DNA of 64,000 bases from assembly GCA_963840235.1 (NCBI GenBank), contig CAWIYC010000002.1, positions 372,001-436,000 of the forward strand, written 5' to 3'. The notes beneath the pieces were generated by a model that searched no databases, was not told the origin of the DNA, and saw only the letters and a program-made list of their open reading frames with translations. This document shows positions 56,427 through 64,000 of this stretch, piece by piece (the stretch's first letter is position 1; each line of letters starts with the position of its first letter). A program made the translations under genes and the position numbers. Source of the DNA: JBBRHQ01 sp963840235 (GTDB taxonomy: Bacteria; Actinomycetota; Thermoleophilia; Solirubrobacterales; 70-9).

Positions 56427-57698
56427 ATGGAAGCCTCCGAAAAGCCACATTTGAGCCCAGCGAACGCGACCGTTCGCGCGCTGGGCGATCGCCTCGTGAT
56501 CGAGCGCCTGGAGGTCGAGGACGGGCGCGCTGCTCGCCTGGTTCGTGAGCGGGTCGAGGCCGGGCATTCCGGCGAGGAGACCGTCCGCGACGCGATCGAG
56601 ATCGGGGCGCGGGTGCTCGAGCGGGAGGACACCGGCGCCGAGGTCGACTACGTCAAGGCCGAGTTCGGAAAGCACGCCGGGGAGTTGGCCGAGAGGCTGA
56701 TCAAGTCGATCGATGCGGGTAACGATCTTCTCGCCGAGGAGATCGCCAAGAGCTTTGGGGCGGAGCGTCAGGGCACCGTTCAGCACCAGATCAAGGAGAT
56801 GCTCGACCGCACTGCCGAGACCCAGCGCGACTCGCTTGCGCGCCAGTTCTCGGCCAGCGACGGAACCAATCCGCTCTTCGACTTCAAGGAGAGCGTCGTC
56901 CGCGCGCTCAAGGACGCTGACGTGCGACAGCAGAAGGAGAGCGTCGAGGCCCGCAGGCGGATCGAGGCGCTGACCAGGGAGGTCCTTGAGCTGAAGGAGC
57001 GGGACGAAGCCGATCGCCGCGTCGCTGACGCCGAAGAGGCCGGAACCCGCAAGGGCCTTGACTTCGAAGGTCGCGTCGACGAGGCGATCTCCTGGATCGC
57101 GTCGGCTCGGGGCGATGCCGCCTCTCACACCGGGGGGGAGCTGGCCGACGGCGGCGGCAAGAAGGGGGACACGGTCGTCGAGCTCGGCGCCGCCGAAGGG
57201 CCGTCGGCCGGGCGGATCGTGTTCGAGTCCAAGGACAAGAGCCTCTCCCGCAGCGCCGCCTGGAAGGAGCTCGACGAGGGGATGGCCGCGCGCGCTGCCT
57301 CGTTTGGAGTGCTCGTCGTCGCCGGCGAGGAGCGGGTGCCGGCGAAATGCGAACAGCTCACCGAGTACCACGGCAACAAGCTGATCGTCGCCGTCGATCG
57401 GGACGAACCCGGAGGGCTTGCGCTCGAGGTGGCCTATCGCCTGGCAGCGGCACGGGTCCTGATGACCCGCGACAGCGATCTCGAAGTTGACGCCGCAGCG
57501 GTTAGCGACGCGGCCGAATCGGCGATCGCAACCCTGCAGCAGGCTCAGAAGATCCGCTCCAACCTGACCGCGGTGAAGACCAGCTCGGACAAGGCCCGCG
57601 ACGGGCTCGACCTGCTTGTCGAGGCAGTCAGGTCACAGCTCGAGCGAATCGAGTCGCTGGTCGAAGAGGCCCTTTCCTCGGACGCCGGCGATGACTGA
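56427..57698 (+). CDS. coiled-coil protein with PD-(D/E)XK nuclease-like domain
   Basis: This 423-residue cytoplasmic protein has a helical N-terminal half (about 30-205) rich in Glu, Arg and Lys with heptad-like stretches. An alpha/beta domain follows with KGLDFEGRVDEAI (Glu214), GDTVVEL (Asp248) and IVFESKDKS (Glu267, Lys269). This E...D...ExK order is the PD-(D/E)XK nuclease core, as in DUF2130-like proteins. The rest (AARAASFGVLVVAGEERVP, YHGNKLIVAVDRDEPG) completes the fold, and a C-terminal coiled coil ends the chain. TACATT lies 11 bases before the ATG. DNA cleavage, repair or defence is possible but unproven. Confidence 0.6.
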   Translation: MEASEKPHLSPANATVRALGDRLVIERLEVEDGRAARLVRERVEAGHSGEETVRDAIEIGARVLEREDTGAEVDYVKAEFGKHAGELAERLIKSIDAGNDLLAEEIAKSFGAERQGTVQHQIKEMLDRTAETQRDSLARQFSASDGTNPLFDFKESVVRALKDADVRQQKESVEARRRIEALTREVLELKERDEADRRVADAEEAGTRKGLDFEGRVDEAISWIASARGDAASHTGGELADGGGKKGDTVVELGAAEGPSAGRIVFESKDKSLSRSAAWKELDEGMAARAASFGVLVVAGEERVPAKCEQLTEYHGNKLIVAVDRDEPGGLALEVAYRLAAARVLMTRDSDLEVDAAAVSDAAESAIATLQQAQKIRSNLTAVKTSSDKARDGLDLLVEAVRSQLERIESLVEEALSSDAGDD

Positions 57699-57755
57699 CT
57701 TGAGCCACTCCGCTGACGCTTGGACTGGATCCACTCCCGCCGACACTTGATTGAG

Positions 57756-57792
57756 GGGTTTCAACACCGATAGGTGCTGAAACCCTTCAGCG
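57756..57792. repeat. palindromic repeat, copy C
   Basis: GGGTTTCAACACC (57756-57768) pairs with GGTGCTGAAACCC (57773-57785) around GATA, with one mismatch, followed by TTCAGCGAGCCC. Stem and tail match copies A and B, on the same strand. It lies 57 bases after the nuclease-like gene; 57793-57893 is GC-rich filler with short GTGAGCCCGC repeats. Confidence 0.75.
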
Positions 57793-57893
57793 AGCCCGCC
57801 CCCCGTGAGCGCCCCCGTGAGCCCGCCCCCAGCAAGCCTTCACGCTGCGAGCCTCCGTGTCGCCGGGCCGCTGCTGACCCGGCGCACCGGGCG

Positions 57894-58370
57894 CTAGGGG
57901 AGAAGAAGCTCGTTGGCCGAGGAGGTGCGCTCGGGGCCGACGCTGAGGCGGGCAGAGATAGCGCCGGGGATGTCTGCCGCCCTGACCAGGTAGTCGCCGG
58001 TGGGGAGGAAGGCCTTGTAGCTGGCGGTGCCGTTGGCGACGACAAGGGGGGAGGTCGAATCCTTCGGGCCCACGATCTCGAGATGGCTGTCGAAGTTGGT
58101 GAGGTTGGCGATGGTGAGGGAGACGAGCAGGGGGGTGTTCTGCTTGACCCCCTGCTGCAGTGCCTGCGCAAGGCGCCTGGGCTCGACCACGCCCACCCTC
58201 AATGGCGCCAGGCTGACCTTCTTCTGGCTGATCCCCACCGTGATCTGGGTCGGTGTGGCCGGGCGTGGTTCGTTGGCATGCTCCTTGGCCCCGCAGCCGG
58301 GGAGGAGAACGCCGACGATGATGGCCCCGAGCACGCAGGCAACCGCCGATTTGCCTCTCCCGCTGGCCAT
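57894..58370 (-). CDS. lipoprotein of unknown function
   Basis: This 158-residue protein has a signal peptide and lipobox LLPGC (Cys at about 26). The mature domain looks like a beta-sandwich (LLVSLTIANLTNFDSHLEIVG, YKAFLPTGDYLVRAADIPG), resembling envelope proteins that bind copper or act as fasciclin-like accessory domains, without a firm match. ATG at 58370. No partner gene is evident. Confidence 0.7.
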   Translation of the reverse strand: MASGRGKSAVACVLGAIIVGVLLPGCGAKEHANEPRPATPTQITVGISQKKVSLAPLRVGVVEPRRLAQALQQGVKQNTPLLVSLTIANLTNFDSHLEIVGPKDSTSPLVVANGTASYKAFLPTGDYLVRAADIPGAISARLSVGPERTSSANELLLP

Positions 58371-58460
58371 CGGGGAGGGAATCTAACCGAAGAGCGCGGA
58401 TGGGGCGCCGGTTTCCGGGCCCGAGAGTGCGGCTCGTGCCTCTGCGGGGCGATCCTGGGC

Positions 58461-59504
58461 TCAGCCGAACCAGACCGAGCGCCGGGCTCCCAGCATCTGG
58501 TCCAGCTCGAGCTGGATCCGGGTCCGGATGCCCTCGGCTATCGCCTGGATCTCGGCCGGGTCGTCGGCGGTCTCGGGCGGGTACTCCGACATGTCGAGCG
58601 GCTCGAGGAAGCGGATCTTGAACTTCGCCGGCATGTACATCAGCCCCGCCGCCAGGCCGAAGTGGGGGAAAGCGTGGTTGAGCGGGAAGTAGATGAGGCC
58701 GCTGAGGCGCTGCATCACCCGCAGGTGGGCGAAGATCGGCATTGCCTCTTCGCCGCCGATCAGTGCGATCGGGACGATGGGAACCCGCGCCCTGATCGCA
58801 GTGCGGACGAAGCCGCCGCGACCGAATCGCCGCAATCTGTAGCGCTGCCAGTAGACCTTGCGCGTGCCCTTCTGGCCCTCCGGAAAGACGATCGCCAGAC
58901 GACTCTCGTCATAGAGGAGTCGCTGCGCGTTTTCCCGGTGGGCGGCAACCATCCCGATCTTGTTGGTCAGCATCCCGATCCCGGGATACCCCTTGAACCA
59001 GTGCTCGCCGAGCAGGTACAGCGGCCGGGGGTGGGGATGCTCGTTCCGGATCGCCTGCATCAGCATCGGCGCGTCCGGGGGCAGGGCGCCGGAATGGTTG
59101 GAGACGAGCAGGGCGCCGCCCTCTGAAGGGACGTTCTCGATCCCCTCCGTCTCGACCCGGAACCAGTAGCGGTAGTAGAAGTTGAGCGCCGGCTCGAGCA
59201 GGGACATGACCCGCTCCGAGCGTCCCCAGTCGTCGAGCGAGCGCTCCTCCTCGCTCGCCGGCAGCAGCGCCCGCAGGTCCGGAAGGTTTGCGCGGCTGGC
59301 CGGCGCCTCGGGGGGCGCGGAGAGCTCGTCCGGATTGGGGTCGAACGTCTCCTCGTATCCGCTCGAGTCTTCGGCCCCGGCCCCGGCCTCCGGCGCCCCG
59401 CCCATCTCCGGCGCCGGCTCGTCGGCGACGAGCCCCTGGCCGCCGAGCAGCGGACTGTCGGCATCGAGGGGCCTGCCGCCGAGACCGCGCCCGCGGGCGC
59501 TCAC
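58461..59504 (-). CDS. phospholipid/glycerol acyltransferase (PlsC family)
   Basis: This 347-residue protein has a disordered acidic N-terminal region of about 95 residues (rich in Glu, Pro, Gly and Ala), then an acyltransferase domain. The NHSGALPPDAP motif stands where NHxxxxD is usual, GMVAAHRENAQRLL follows, and the FPEGQKGTRKVY block binds the glycerol phosphate. It probably transfers acyl groups to a lysophospholipid or glycolipid on the inner membrane face. The GTG start overlaps the ygfZ stop (GTGA), so the two are coupled. An open frame runs further upstream antisense to nothing useful and overlaps ygfZ. Confidence 0.85.
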   Translation of the reverse strand: MSARGRGLGGRPLDADSPLLGGQGLVADEPAPEMGGAPEAGAGAEDSSGYEETFDPNPDELSAPPEAPASRANLPDLRALLPASEEERSLDDWGRSERVMSLLEPALNFYYRYWFRVETEGIENVPSEGGALLVSNHSGALPPDAPMLMQAIRNEHPHPRPLYLLGEHWFKGYPGIGMLTNKIGMVAAHRENAQRLLYDESRLAIVFPEGQKGTRKVYWQRYRLRRFGRGGFVRTAIRARVPIVPIALIGGEEAMPIFAHLRVMQRLSGLIYFPLNHAFPHFGLAAGLMYMPAKFKIRFLEPLDMSEYPPETADDPAEIQAIAEGIRTRIQLELDQMLGARRSVWFG

Positions 59505-60460
59505 GCGCTCTCCGCGAACGGGAGCTCGACCACCTCGGCGTTGCCGCCCCCGGTCACCTCCAGGACGGCCCCGGGCTCGGCCTCCCGCCGCAGGATCGCC
59601 AGCCCGATCGGGCCGAGGGCGGGGGAGATGCCGGCGCTGCCAACGCTCCCGACCTCGCGCTCGCCCAGCCGCAGCCCTGCCCCGGCCACCGCGGGCGAGT
59701 CGAACCGCAGTCCGCGCAGGTGCCGGTTCGGCCTGCCCTTGTAGTGGAGGCGGGCGACCGTCTCCTGGCCGATGTAGCAGCCCTTTGTGAAGCTGACCGC
59801 CTCGGCGACGATTCCCGCTTCGGCCGGCATCGTCCCCGGCGCCATCTCGGCCCCGAAGCGCGGCACCCCGGCTTCGATCCGGGCGATCTCTGCAGCCCCC
59901 TCGCAGATCTCGCCTGCGCCGCGGCCGATCAGGGCCGCGATCAGGGCGTCCTTCTCGGAGCCGGCGAAGGAGAGGTCGATGCCGTCGCGGGTGGCGATGG
60001 CGAGGCAGCGGATGCCCGCGATCTCGGTCTCCTCGGAGCTGTGGAGCACGCCCGGCACCACCCCGGCCACCTCTGGGCTGCGGGGGCCGATCAGCGAGAT
60101 CAGGGCGCGCTCGGCGGTCTCGTCGCTGACCGCGGCCTGACGGCCGATGTTGTAGGTCTGGAGGTGCCGCCGGGCCGCGTCGAGGCCGGCTTCCTCGGTG
60201 TCCAGCAGGTACTCGTCGGCCGCCGTTCGCAGCACCCGAAGATCGGCCTGGATGTGCCCCTTGCGGTCGAGCAGGGTCGCGTAGCAGCCCTCGCCGGGCT
60301 GCAATTGCTCGACCTCGTTTGTCACCTGGCCCTGCAGGTACTCGCCCGCCTCGGAGCCCCGCACCGCCAGCCGCCCGCGGCTCGAGCGGTCCAGCAGCCC
60401 GCATTCCTCGCGCAGCTGCCGGTACTGCGCGTCGAGCTCGATTGCGGCCGGTGCGCTCAC
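59501..60460 (-). CDS. ygfZ: tRNA-modifying/iron-sulfur repair protein YgfZ
   Basis: This 319-residue folate-binding protein is related to the aminomethyltransferase GcvT. The N-terminal LREECGLLDRSSRGRLAVRG and QGQVTNEV, and above all the family signature FTKGCYIGQE, are present. YgfZ supports iron-sulfur enzymes such as MiaB. GTG at 60460 is preceded by TAGAAT with a 7-base gap on the minus strand, so the mRNA is probably leaderless; the frame upstream to 60586 overlaps the divergent oxidase gene and is rejected. Confidence 0.9.
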   Translation of the reverse strand: MSAPAAIELDAQYRQLREECGLLDRSSRGRLAVRGSEAGEYLQGQVTNEVEQLQPGEGCYATLLDRKGHIQADLRVLRTAADEYLLDTEEAGLDAARRHLQTYNIGRQAAVSDETAERALISLIGPRSPEVAGVVPGVLHSSEETEIAGIRCLAIATRDGIDLSFAGSEKDALIAALIGRGAGEICEGAAEIARIEAGVPRFGAEMAPGTMPAEAGIVAEAVSFTKGCYIGQETVARLHYKGRPNRHLRGLRFDSPAVAGAGLRLGEREVGSVGSAGISPALGPIGLAILRREAEPGAVLEVTGGGNAEVVELPFAESA

Positions 60461-60467
60461 CCGCCCG

Positions 60468-60473
60468 ATTCTA
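60468..60473 (-). promoter_or_regulatory. -10 element of the ygfZ-acyltransferase operon, leaderless type
   Basis: TAGAAT on the minus strand is followed by 7 bases and GTG at 60460. Confidence 0.55.
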
Positions 60474-60509
60474 CGGGAGGGGGCGTTCGCCAAGTTCCGT
60501 GATTTAGAT

Positions 60510-61658
60510 ATGTCAAAATCCAAATTGCGGATGGCCAAACATTCCCACGGGACCGACGCGAGAGACAGCGGCGACGAATCCGCCAAGGGGCGGATCAGCA
60601 GGCGGGCCCTGCTGGGGGGCGCCGCGGCGGGGGCGGCCCTGCCGGTACTTCACGAGCTGGTTCCGCATCAGGGGATCCACAACGCGGTCGAGGGAGCCAA
60701 GGCGGCCTCGGGCGAGCACGCCGCCCACGGCGGGCAGAGCGCGCCCGGGATGGCCGCGATGAGCCCCCACAGCGGATTCGCCGCCGGCCCGGACGTGGAC
60801 CACGGCGCCAACGGCTTCGACCCCTCTGATGTCGTACGCGACTTCGACTGGGGGCGAACGCGGCGCCTCGGCAGCGGCCGGGTTCAGCGGGAGTGGGAGC
60901 TGGTTGCGATCGACAAGGAGATCGAGGTGGCCCCCGGGGTGCGCTTCCCGGCTTGGACCTACAACGGGCGCGTGCCCGGCCCGGCGCTCCGCTGCCGTGA
61001 GGGAGAGCGGCTGAAGATCCGCTTCGGCAACGGCTCCGCGCACCCCCACACGATCCACTTCCACGGCATTCACCCGGCCGTGATGGACGGGATGCCGGGG
61101 ATCGGGGAGGAGCTCGGCGGGGGCCTGATCGAGCCCGGACAGAGCTTCACCTACGAGTTCGACGCCGAGCCGTTCGGGATGCACCACTACCACTGCCACG
61201 TTTCGCCGCTGGCCGAGCACATCGCCAAGGGGCTCTACGGGATCTTCATCGTCGATCCGAAGGGCGGGCGGGAGGAGGCCGACGAGCTGGCGATGGTGAT
61301 GAACGCATTCGACACCAACTTCGACTTCTCCAACGAGGTCTACGCAGTCAACTCGATCGGTTTTCACTACGGCCGTCACCCGATTCGGGTCCGGCAGGGC
61401 GAGCTCGTCCGGATCTATCTCCTCAACATCACCGAGTACGACCCGATCAACTCCTTCCACGTGCACGCGAACTTCTTCCACTACTTCTCGACCGGCACGT
61501 CCCTGCAACCGCTCGAGTACACCGACACGGTGATGCAGGCGCAGGGGCAGCGCGGGATCCTCGAGTTGCGCTTCCCGCACACGGGCCGCTACATGTTCCA
61601 CGCCCACAAGACCGAGTTCGCCGAGCTCGGCTGGCTCGGGTTCTTCGAGGTCTTCTGA
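60510..61658 (+). CDS. two-domain multicopper oxidase with TAT signal
   Basis: This 382-residue exported protein has a twin-arginine signal (SRRALLGG, Arg31-Arg32), a His-rich spacer (about 68-100), and two cupredoxin domains. The copper motifs are HFHG (183-186), HHYHCH (225-230) with the type 1 Cys229 in domain 1, HVH (317-319) and FHAHK (363-367) in domain 2, where no Cys occurs. The type 1 site therefore lies in domain 1, as in type B two-domain laccases and nitrite-reductase-like enzymes, and a trimer is expected. Substrate may be a metal ion, since the following genes handle Mn/Fe. ATG at 60510 or 60531. It overlaps the next gene at TGATG. Confidence 0.88.
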   Translation: MSKSKLRMAKHSHGTDARDSGDESAKGRISRRALLGGAAAGAALPVLHELVPHQGIHNAVEGAKAASGEHAAHGGQSAPGMAAMSPHSGFAAGPDVDHGANGFDPSDVVRDFDWGRTRRLGSGRVQREWELVAIDKEIEVAPGVRFPAWTYNGRVPGPALRCREGERLKIRFGNGSAHPHTIHFHGIHPAVMDGMPGIGEELGGGLIEPGQSFTYEFDAEPFGMHHYHCHVSPLAEHIAKGLYGIFIVDPKGGREEADELAMVMNAFDTNFDFSNEVYAVNSIGFHYGRHPIRVRQGELVRIYLLNITEYDPINSFHVHANFFHYFSTGTSLQPLEYTDTVMQAQGQRGILELRFPHTGRYMFHAHKTEFAELGWLGFFEVF

Positions 61659-62872
61659 TGGAGGCAACCGAGGCAACCGAGGCAGCCGAAGGACTCCGGG
61701 CTCCCCATCGCCTTCCCGCTTGGATGCTCGGCATTGCGCCGCTGGCGCTGATCGCCGCCGCGATCGCCGCCTTCGCCCTGCTGGGGGCGCCGGGCCTCGG
61801 CAAGCGCAACGGAGTCCCGGTCGAGGACCTGGTCGTCGAGCAGACCGTGCTGCGCCCCGGAGAGATCGAGCTGACGGTTCGAAACGACGGGCCCGACCCG
61901 GTCGAGATCGCGCAGGTCTCGGTCAACGACGCCTACGTTGGCTTTGACGCCGGCGAGCGCACAGTCGGGCGCCTGGGCTCGACGGAGATCGCCATTCCCT
62001 ACGGCTGGATCGAGGGCGAGGCCTACGAGATCTTCCTGCTCAGCAGCACCGGGGCCACCTTTACGACCTCGATCGACTCAGCGGCCGAGACGCCCGAAGC
62101 GGATGGCGGCTTCTTCGGCCTGATGGCACTTCTCGGCGTCTATGTCGGGGTGATACCGATCGCCCTGGGGATGCTCTGGCTCCCCTTCGTGCGCCGTATC
62201 GACCCTCGCTGGGTCAGGTTCCTGCTCGCCCTCACGGTCGGCCTCCTCGCCTTCCTCGGCCTCGACGCGATCCAGGAAGGTGTGGACGTGGCCGCTGTCG
62301 GCTCGCAGGCCTTCGGCGGGCCGCTGCTGGTCTTCGCCGGAGCGCTCGTCGCCTTCCTTCTGCTTGCGGCAATCGACGCCCACATGTCCGTCCGGCGCGG
62401 CCGCGCCGCCGCAGCCGGGGTGAGCGGGTTCGGGCTGGCGCTGCTGGTCGCGATCGGGATCGGGCTGCACAACCTGGGCGAGGGGCTCGCGATCGGCTCC
62501 TCCTACGCCACCGGGGCCCTGGCGCTCGGGGCCTTCCTCGTGGTCGGGTTTGCGATCCATAACACCACCGAGGGATTGGCGATCGTCGCCCCCCTTTCGG
62601 GGAAGGCGCCGGGGCTGGGGCGACTGGCCGCGCTGGGGGCGATCGCCGGCGCTCCTGCGATCGCAGGCGCGCTGATCGGCGCAGTCGCCTTCAACTCGAG
62701 CCTGGCGGCGTTCCTGCTGGGGGTCGGCGCGGGGGCGATCGCCCAGGTCATCGTTCAGATCGCCCCCTCGATCCGCGACGAGAGCGGCCGTGCGCTCAAC
62801 CCCCTCAACGTCGGCGGTCTGCTCGCGGGGATCGCGTTGATGTATCTGACCGGGCTCCTGGTGGCCGTCTGA
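61658..62872 (+). CDS. ZIP-family metal transporter with extra N-terminal extracytoplasmic domain
   Basis: This 404-residue membrane protein has an N-terminal helix (about 22-44), a soluble beta-rich domain of about 100 residues (50-148; VLRPGEIELTVRNDGPDPVEIAQVSVND in pieces), then the eight-helix ZIP core. Metal-binding motifs are HNLGEG (271-276) and HNTTEG (301-306). ZIP carriers move Zn, Fe or Mn into the cytoplasm. The N-terminal domain is not part of usual ZIP proteins and may dock the multicopper oxidase encoded just before. Start ATG overlaps the oxidase stop by one base. Confidence 0.85.
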   Translation: MEATEATEAAEGLRAPHRLPAWMLGIAPLALIAAAIAAFALLGAPGLGKRNGVPVEDLVVEQTVLRPGEIELTVRNDGPDPVEIAQVSVNDAYVGFDAGERTVGRLGSTEIAIPYGWIEGEAYEIFLLSSTGATFTTSIDSAAETPEADGGFFGLMALLGVYVGVIPIALGMLWLPFVRRIDPRWVRFLLALTVGLLAFLGLDAIQEGVDVAAVGSQAFGGPLLVFAGALVAFLLLAAIDAHMSVRRGRAAAAGVSGFGLALLVAIGIGLHNLGEGLAIGSSYATGALALGAFLVVGFAIHNTTEGLAIVAPLSGKAPGLGRLAALGAIAGAPAIAGALIGAVAFNSSLAAFLLGVGAGAIAQVIVQIAPSIRDESGRALNPLNVGGLLAGIALMYLTGLLVAV

Positions 62873-63576
62873 TGTCAGGCCTGTCCCACACCCGTCGCGC
62901 CGGCCGCTCGACCCGCTCGGAGGCGATCGAGGACTACGCCAAGGCGATCTACGGGCTCAGCCACCGCAGCGATGGCCCGGTCGGAACGAGCGAGTTGGCC
63001 GAGCGGCTGGGGGTGACGCCGGCCACGGCAACCGCGATGCTGAAACGCCTCGACGCGCGCGGACTGGTCCGCTACCAGCCCTACCGCGGGGCGGTCCTGA
63101 CCGCGGCCGGGGAAAGAGTCGCGCTCGAGGTCATCCGGCATCACCGATTGCTCGAGTCCTATCTCTCCGAGGCTCTGGGGATGCCCTGGGACCGGGTCCA
63201 CGAGGAAGCGGAGGTTCTCGAGCACTACATATCCGAGGACCTCGAGTCGCTGATCGCCAAGAAGCTGGGCGAGCCCAGCCACGATCCCCACGGAGACCCG
63301 ATACCGGGTCCGGACCTGGCCCCGCTCGGAGACCCCGGCAGCCGTCCCCTGGGCGAGCTCGAGCCCGGTCAGAGGGCGACCTTCGCCCGCGTCTCCGACA
63401 GCGACCCGGCGATGTTGCGATACCTCTCCGAGCGGGGGATCACCCCCGGGGTCGAGATCCGTATCACCGGTCGCCAGCCGTTCGAGGGGCCGCTCCTGGT
63501 CGAGGTTGGCGGGATCGAGCACGCGCTCGGTGGTGAGCTGGTGCGTCGGATCCGGGTCGCGGAGCCGGCGGCGTGA
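62872..63576 (+). CDS. DtxR/MntR-family metal-dependent repressor
   Basis: This 234-residue regulator has an N-terminal winged helix (about 12-75; SEAIEDYAKAIYGLSH, GTSELAERLGVTPATATAMLKRLDARGLV), a dimerisation/metal-binding domain (HHRLLESYLSEALGMPWDRVHEEAEVLEHYISEDLE in parts) and a C-terminal FeoA/SH3-like domain. It should sense Fe(II) or Mn(II) and repress uptake genes. The Met/Cys metal ligand expected after the helix reads ALGMPWD. It overlaps the ZIP gene by one base and the Nramp gene by four. Confidence 0.9.
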   Translation: MSGLSHTRRAGRSTRSEAIEDYAKAIYGLSHRSDGPVGTSELAERLGVTPATATAMLKRLDARGLVRYQPYRGAVLTAAGERVALEVIRHHRLLESYLSEALGMPWDRVHEEAEVLEHYISEDLESLIAKKLGEPSHDPHGDPIPGPDLAPLGDPGSRPLGELEPGQRATFARVSDSDPAMLRYLSERGITPGVEIRITGRQPFEGPLLVEVGGIEHALGGELVRRIRVAEPAA

Positions 63577-64000
63577 AGCCACCCCCCGTCGCGGAGGCAC
63601 CGCCTCCGCTAGAGGATGCGCCGGCCCACGAGCAGACCCTCGAGGATGTCCTCCCCGGCGAGGCCGCCGTCGCCGAGGCCGCCCGTCGCTCCCTCGAAGG
63701 CCACTCCCGCGGCCTTCGCGGCGTCTGGCCCTTCCTCGGCCCCGCCTTCATCGCCGCGGTCGCCTATATCGACCCCGGCAACTTCGCCACCAACATCGCC
63801 GGAGGCGCCAAGTTCGGCTACCTGCTGCTGTGGGTGGTCATCTCGGCCAACCTGATCGCGATGGTGGTCCAGACGCAGTCGGCAAAGCTCGGGATTGCGA
63901 CCGGCAAGAACCTGGCCGAGCTCTGCCGCGAGAGTTTCTCCCGGCGCACCTCGATCGGCCTCTGGATCCAGGCGGAGCTGGTGGCGATGGCGACAGACAT
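63573..64000 (+). CDS. mntH: Nramp-family Mn2+/Fe2+ transporter, N-terminal part (partial)
   Basis: The first 142 residues lie in the window. A long acidic cytoplasmic N terminus (1-50) leads to the first helix with the metal-binding DPGN motif (67-70, YIDPGNFATNIAGGA). SAKLGIATGKNLAEL and the beginning of IQAELVAMATD follow. Nramp proteins import Mn(II) or Fe(II) with protons. Start GTG overlaps the end of the regulator gene (GTGA). The gene runs off the window end. Confidence 0.92.
   Translation, partial: MKPPPVAEAPPPLEDAPAHEQTLEDVLPGEAAVAEAARRSLEGHSRGLRGVWPFLGPAFIAAVAYIDPGNFATNIAGGAKFGYLLLWVVISANLIAMVVQTQSAKLGIATGKNLAELCRESFSRRTSIGLWIQAELVAMATD

Noticed and set aside
58461..60404. A 647-residue acyltransferase starting at 60404
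   Set aside because: Upstream of 59504 the frame overlaps ygfZ completely and encodes Arg/Gly/Ala-rich sequence. GTG 59504 overlapping the ygfZ stop is the natural start.

Overview
The window is about 70% G+C, tightly packed and coded on both strands. The overall look is that of a deep-branching actinobacterium, most likely Thermoleophilia/Solirubrobacterales. That placement is an inference from gene content: an actinobacterial LexA box (CGAAC-N4-GTTCG), GTP-dependent PEPCK, DUF4333 lipoproteins, an ethylmalonyl-CoA pathway, a split System I cytochrome c maturation set, and many leaderless promoters of the form TANNNT-N6-8-ATG/GTG. No prophage, insertion sequence, rRNA operon or CRISPR array is visible.

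Layout. 1-8.7 kb holds housekeeping genes: the end of gpmI, tgt, a membrane Ser/Thr kinase with a lipoprotein, a phosphoesterase, an M48 protease, DUF3467, rlmH, argS and a P-loop-less tyrosine-kinase-like ATPase. 8.7-20.4 kb holds cytochrome c maturation genes (ccmH and ccmG on the minus strand; ccmE, ccmF and a CcmI-like gene on the plus strand). These flank three tandem copies of a large secreted protein whose motifs fit a PHM-like dicopper monooxygenase fused to an amicyanin-type cupredoxin. tRNA-Gly, a glycosyltransferase and secG are also here. 20.4-24.1 kb holds a truncated solute-binding protein, a minisatellite, a palindrome-bounded AbiEi/DUF559 gene, tRNA-Leu, lexA and the RNase P RNA. 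24.1-36.8 kb is a mixed metabolic block: a c-di-AMP riboswitch with an RlpA-like wall protein, glutamine synthetase, PhzF, a DUF255 thioredoxin-like protein, a PAS-GGDEF-EAL protein, a class III aminotransferase and an acyl-CoA ligase.

36.8-43.4 kb carries two DUF4333 lipoproteins around a divergent succinyl-CoA-ligase-like pair with a FixX-like ferredoxin, then PEPCK and a TrpB2-type synthase. 43.4-56.3 kb is dominated by candidate enzymes of the ethylmalonyl-CoA pathway: a malyl/methylmalyl-CoA lyase, an acyl-CoA dehydrogenase, a MaoC hydratase, a B12-dependent mutase and crotonyl-CoA carboxylase/reductase. A DsbA-VKOR disulfide pair and ClpS are interspersed. Together with PEPCK these would let the cell assimilate acetyl-CoA and return C4 acids to gluconeogenesis. 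56.4-64 kb holds a coiled-coil protein with a nuclease-like motif, a lipoprotein, an acyltransferase overlapping ygfZ, and an overlapping metal operon: TAT multicopper oxidase, ZIP transporter, DtxR regulator and Nramp transporter (cut by the window end).

The most unusual features are the triplicated copper-protein array, which shows signs of gene conversion, and a family of four related palindromes. Two of these palindromes hold the start and stop codons of the AbiEi/DUF559 gene in their loops. CcmF has no canonical start codon in front of its first membrane helix. No gene-free stretch exceeds 300 bases.
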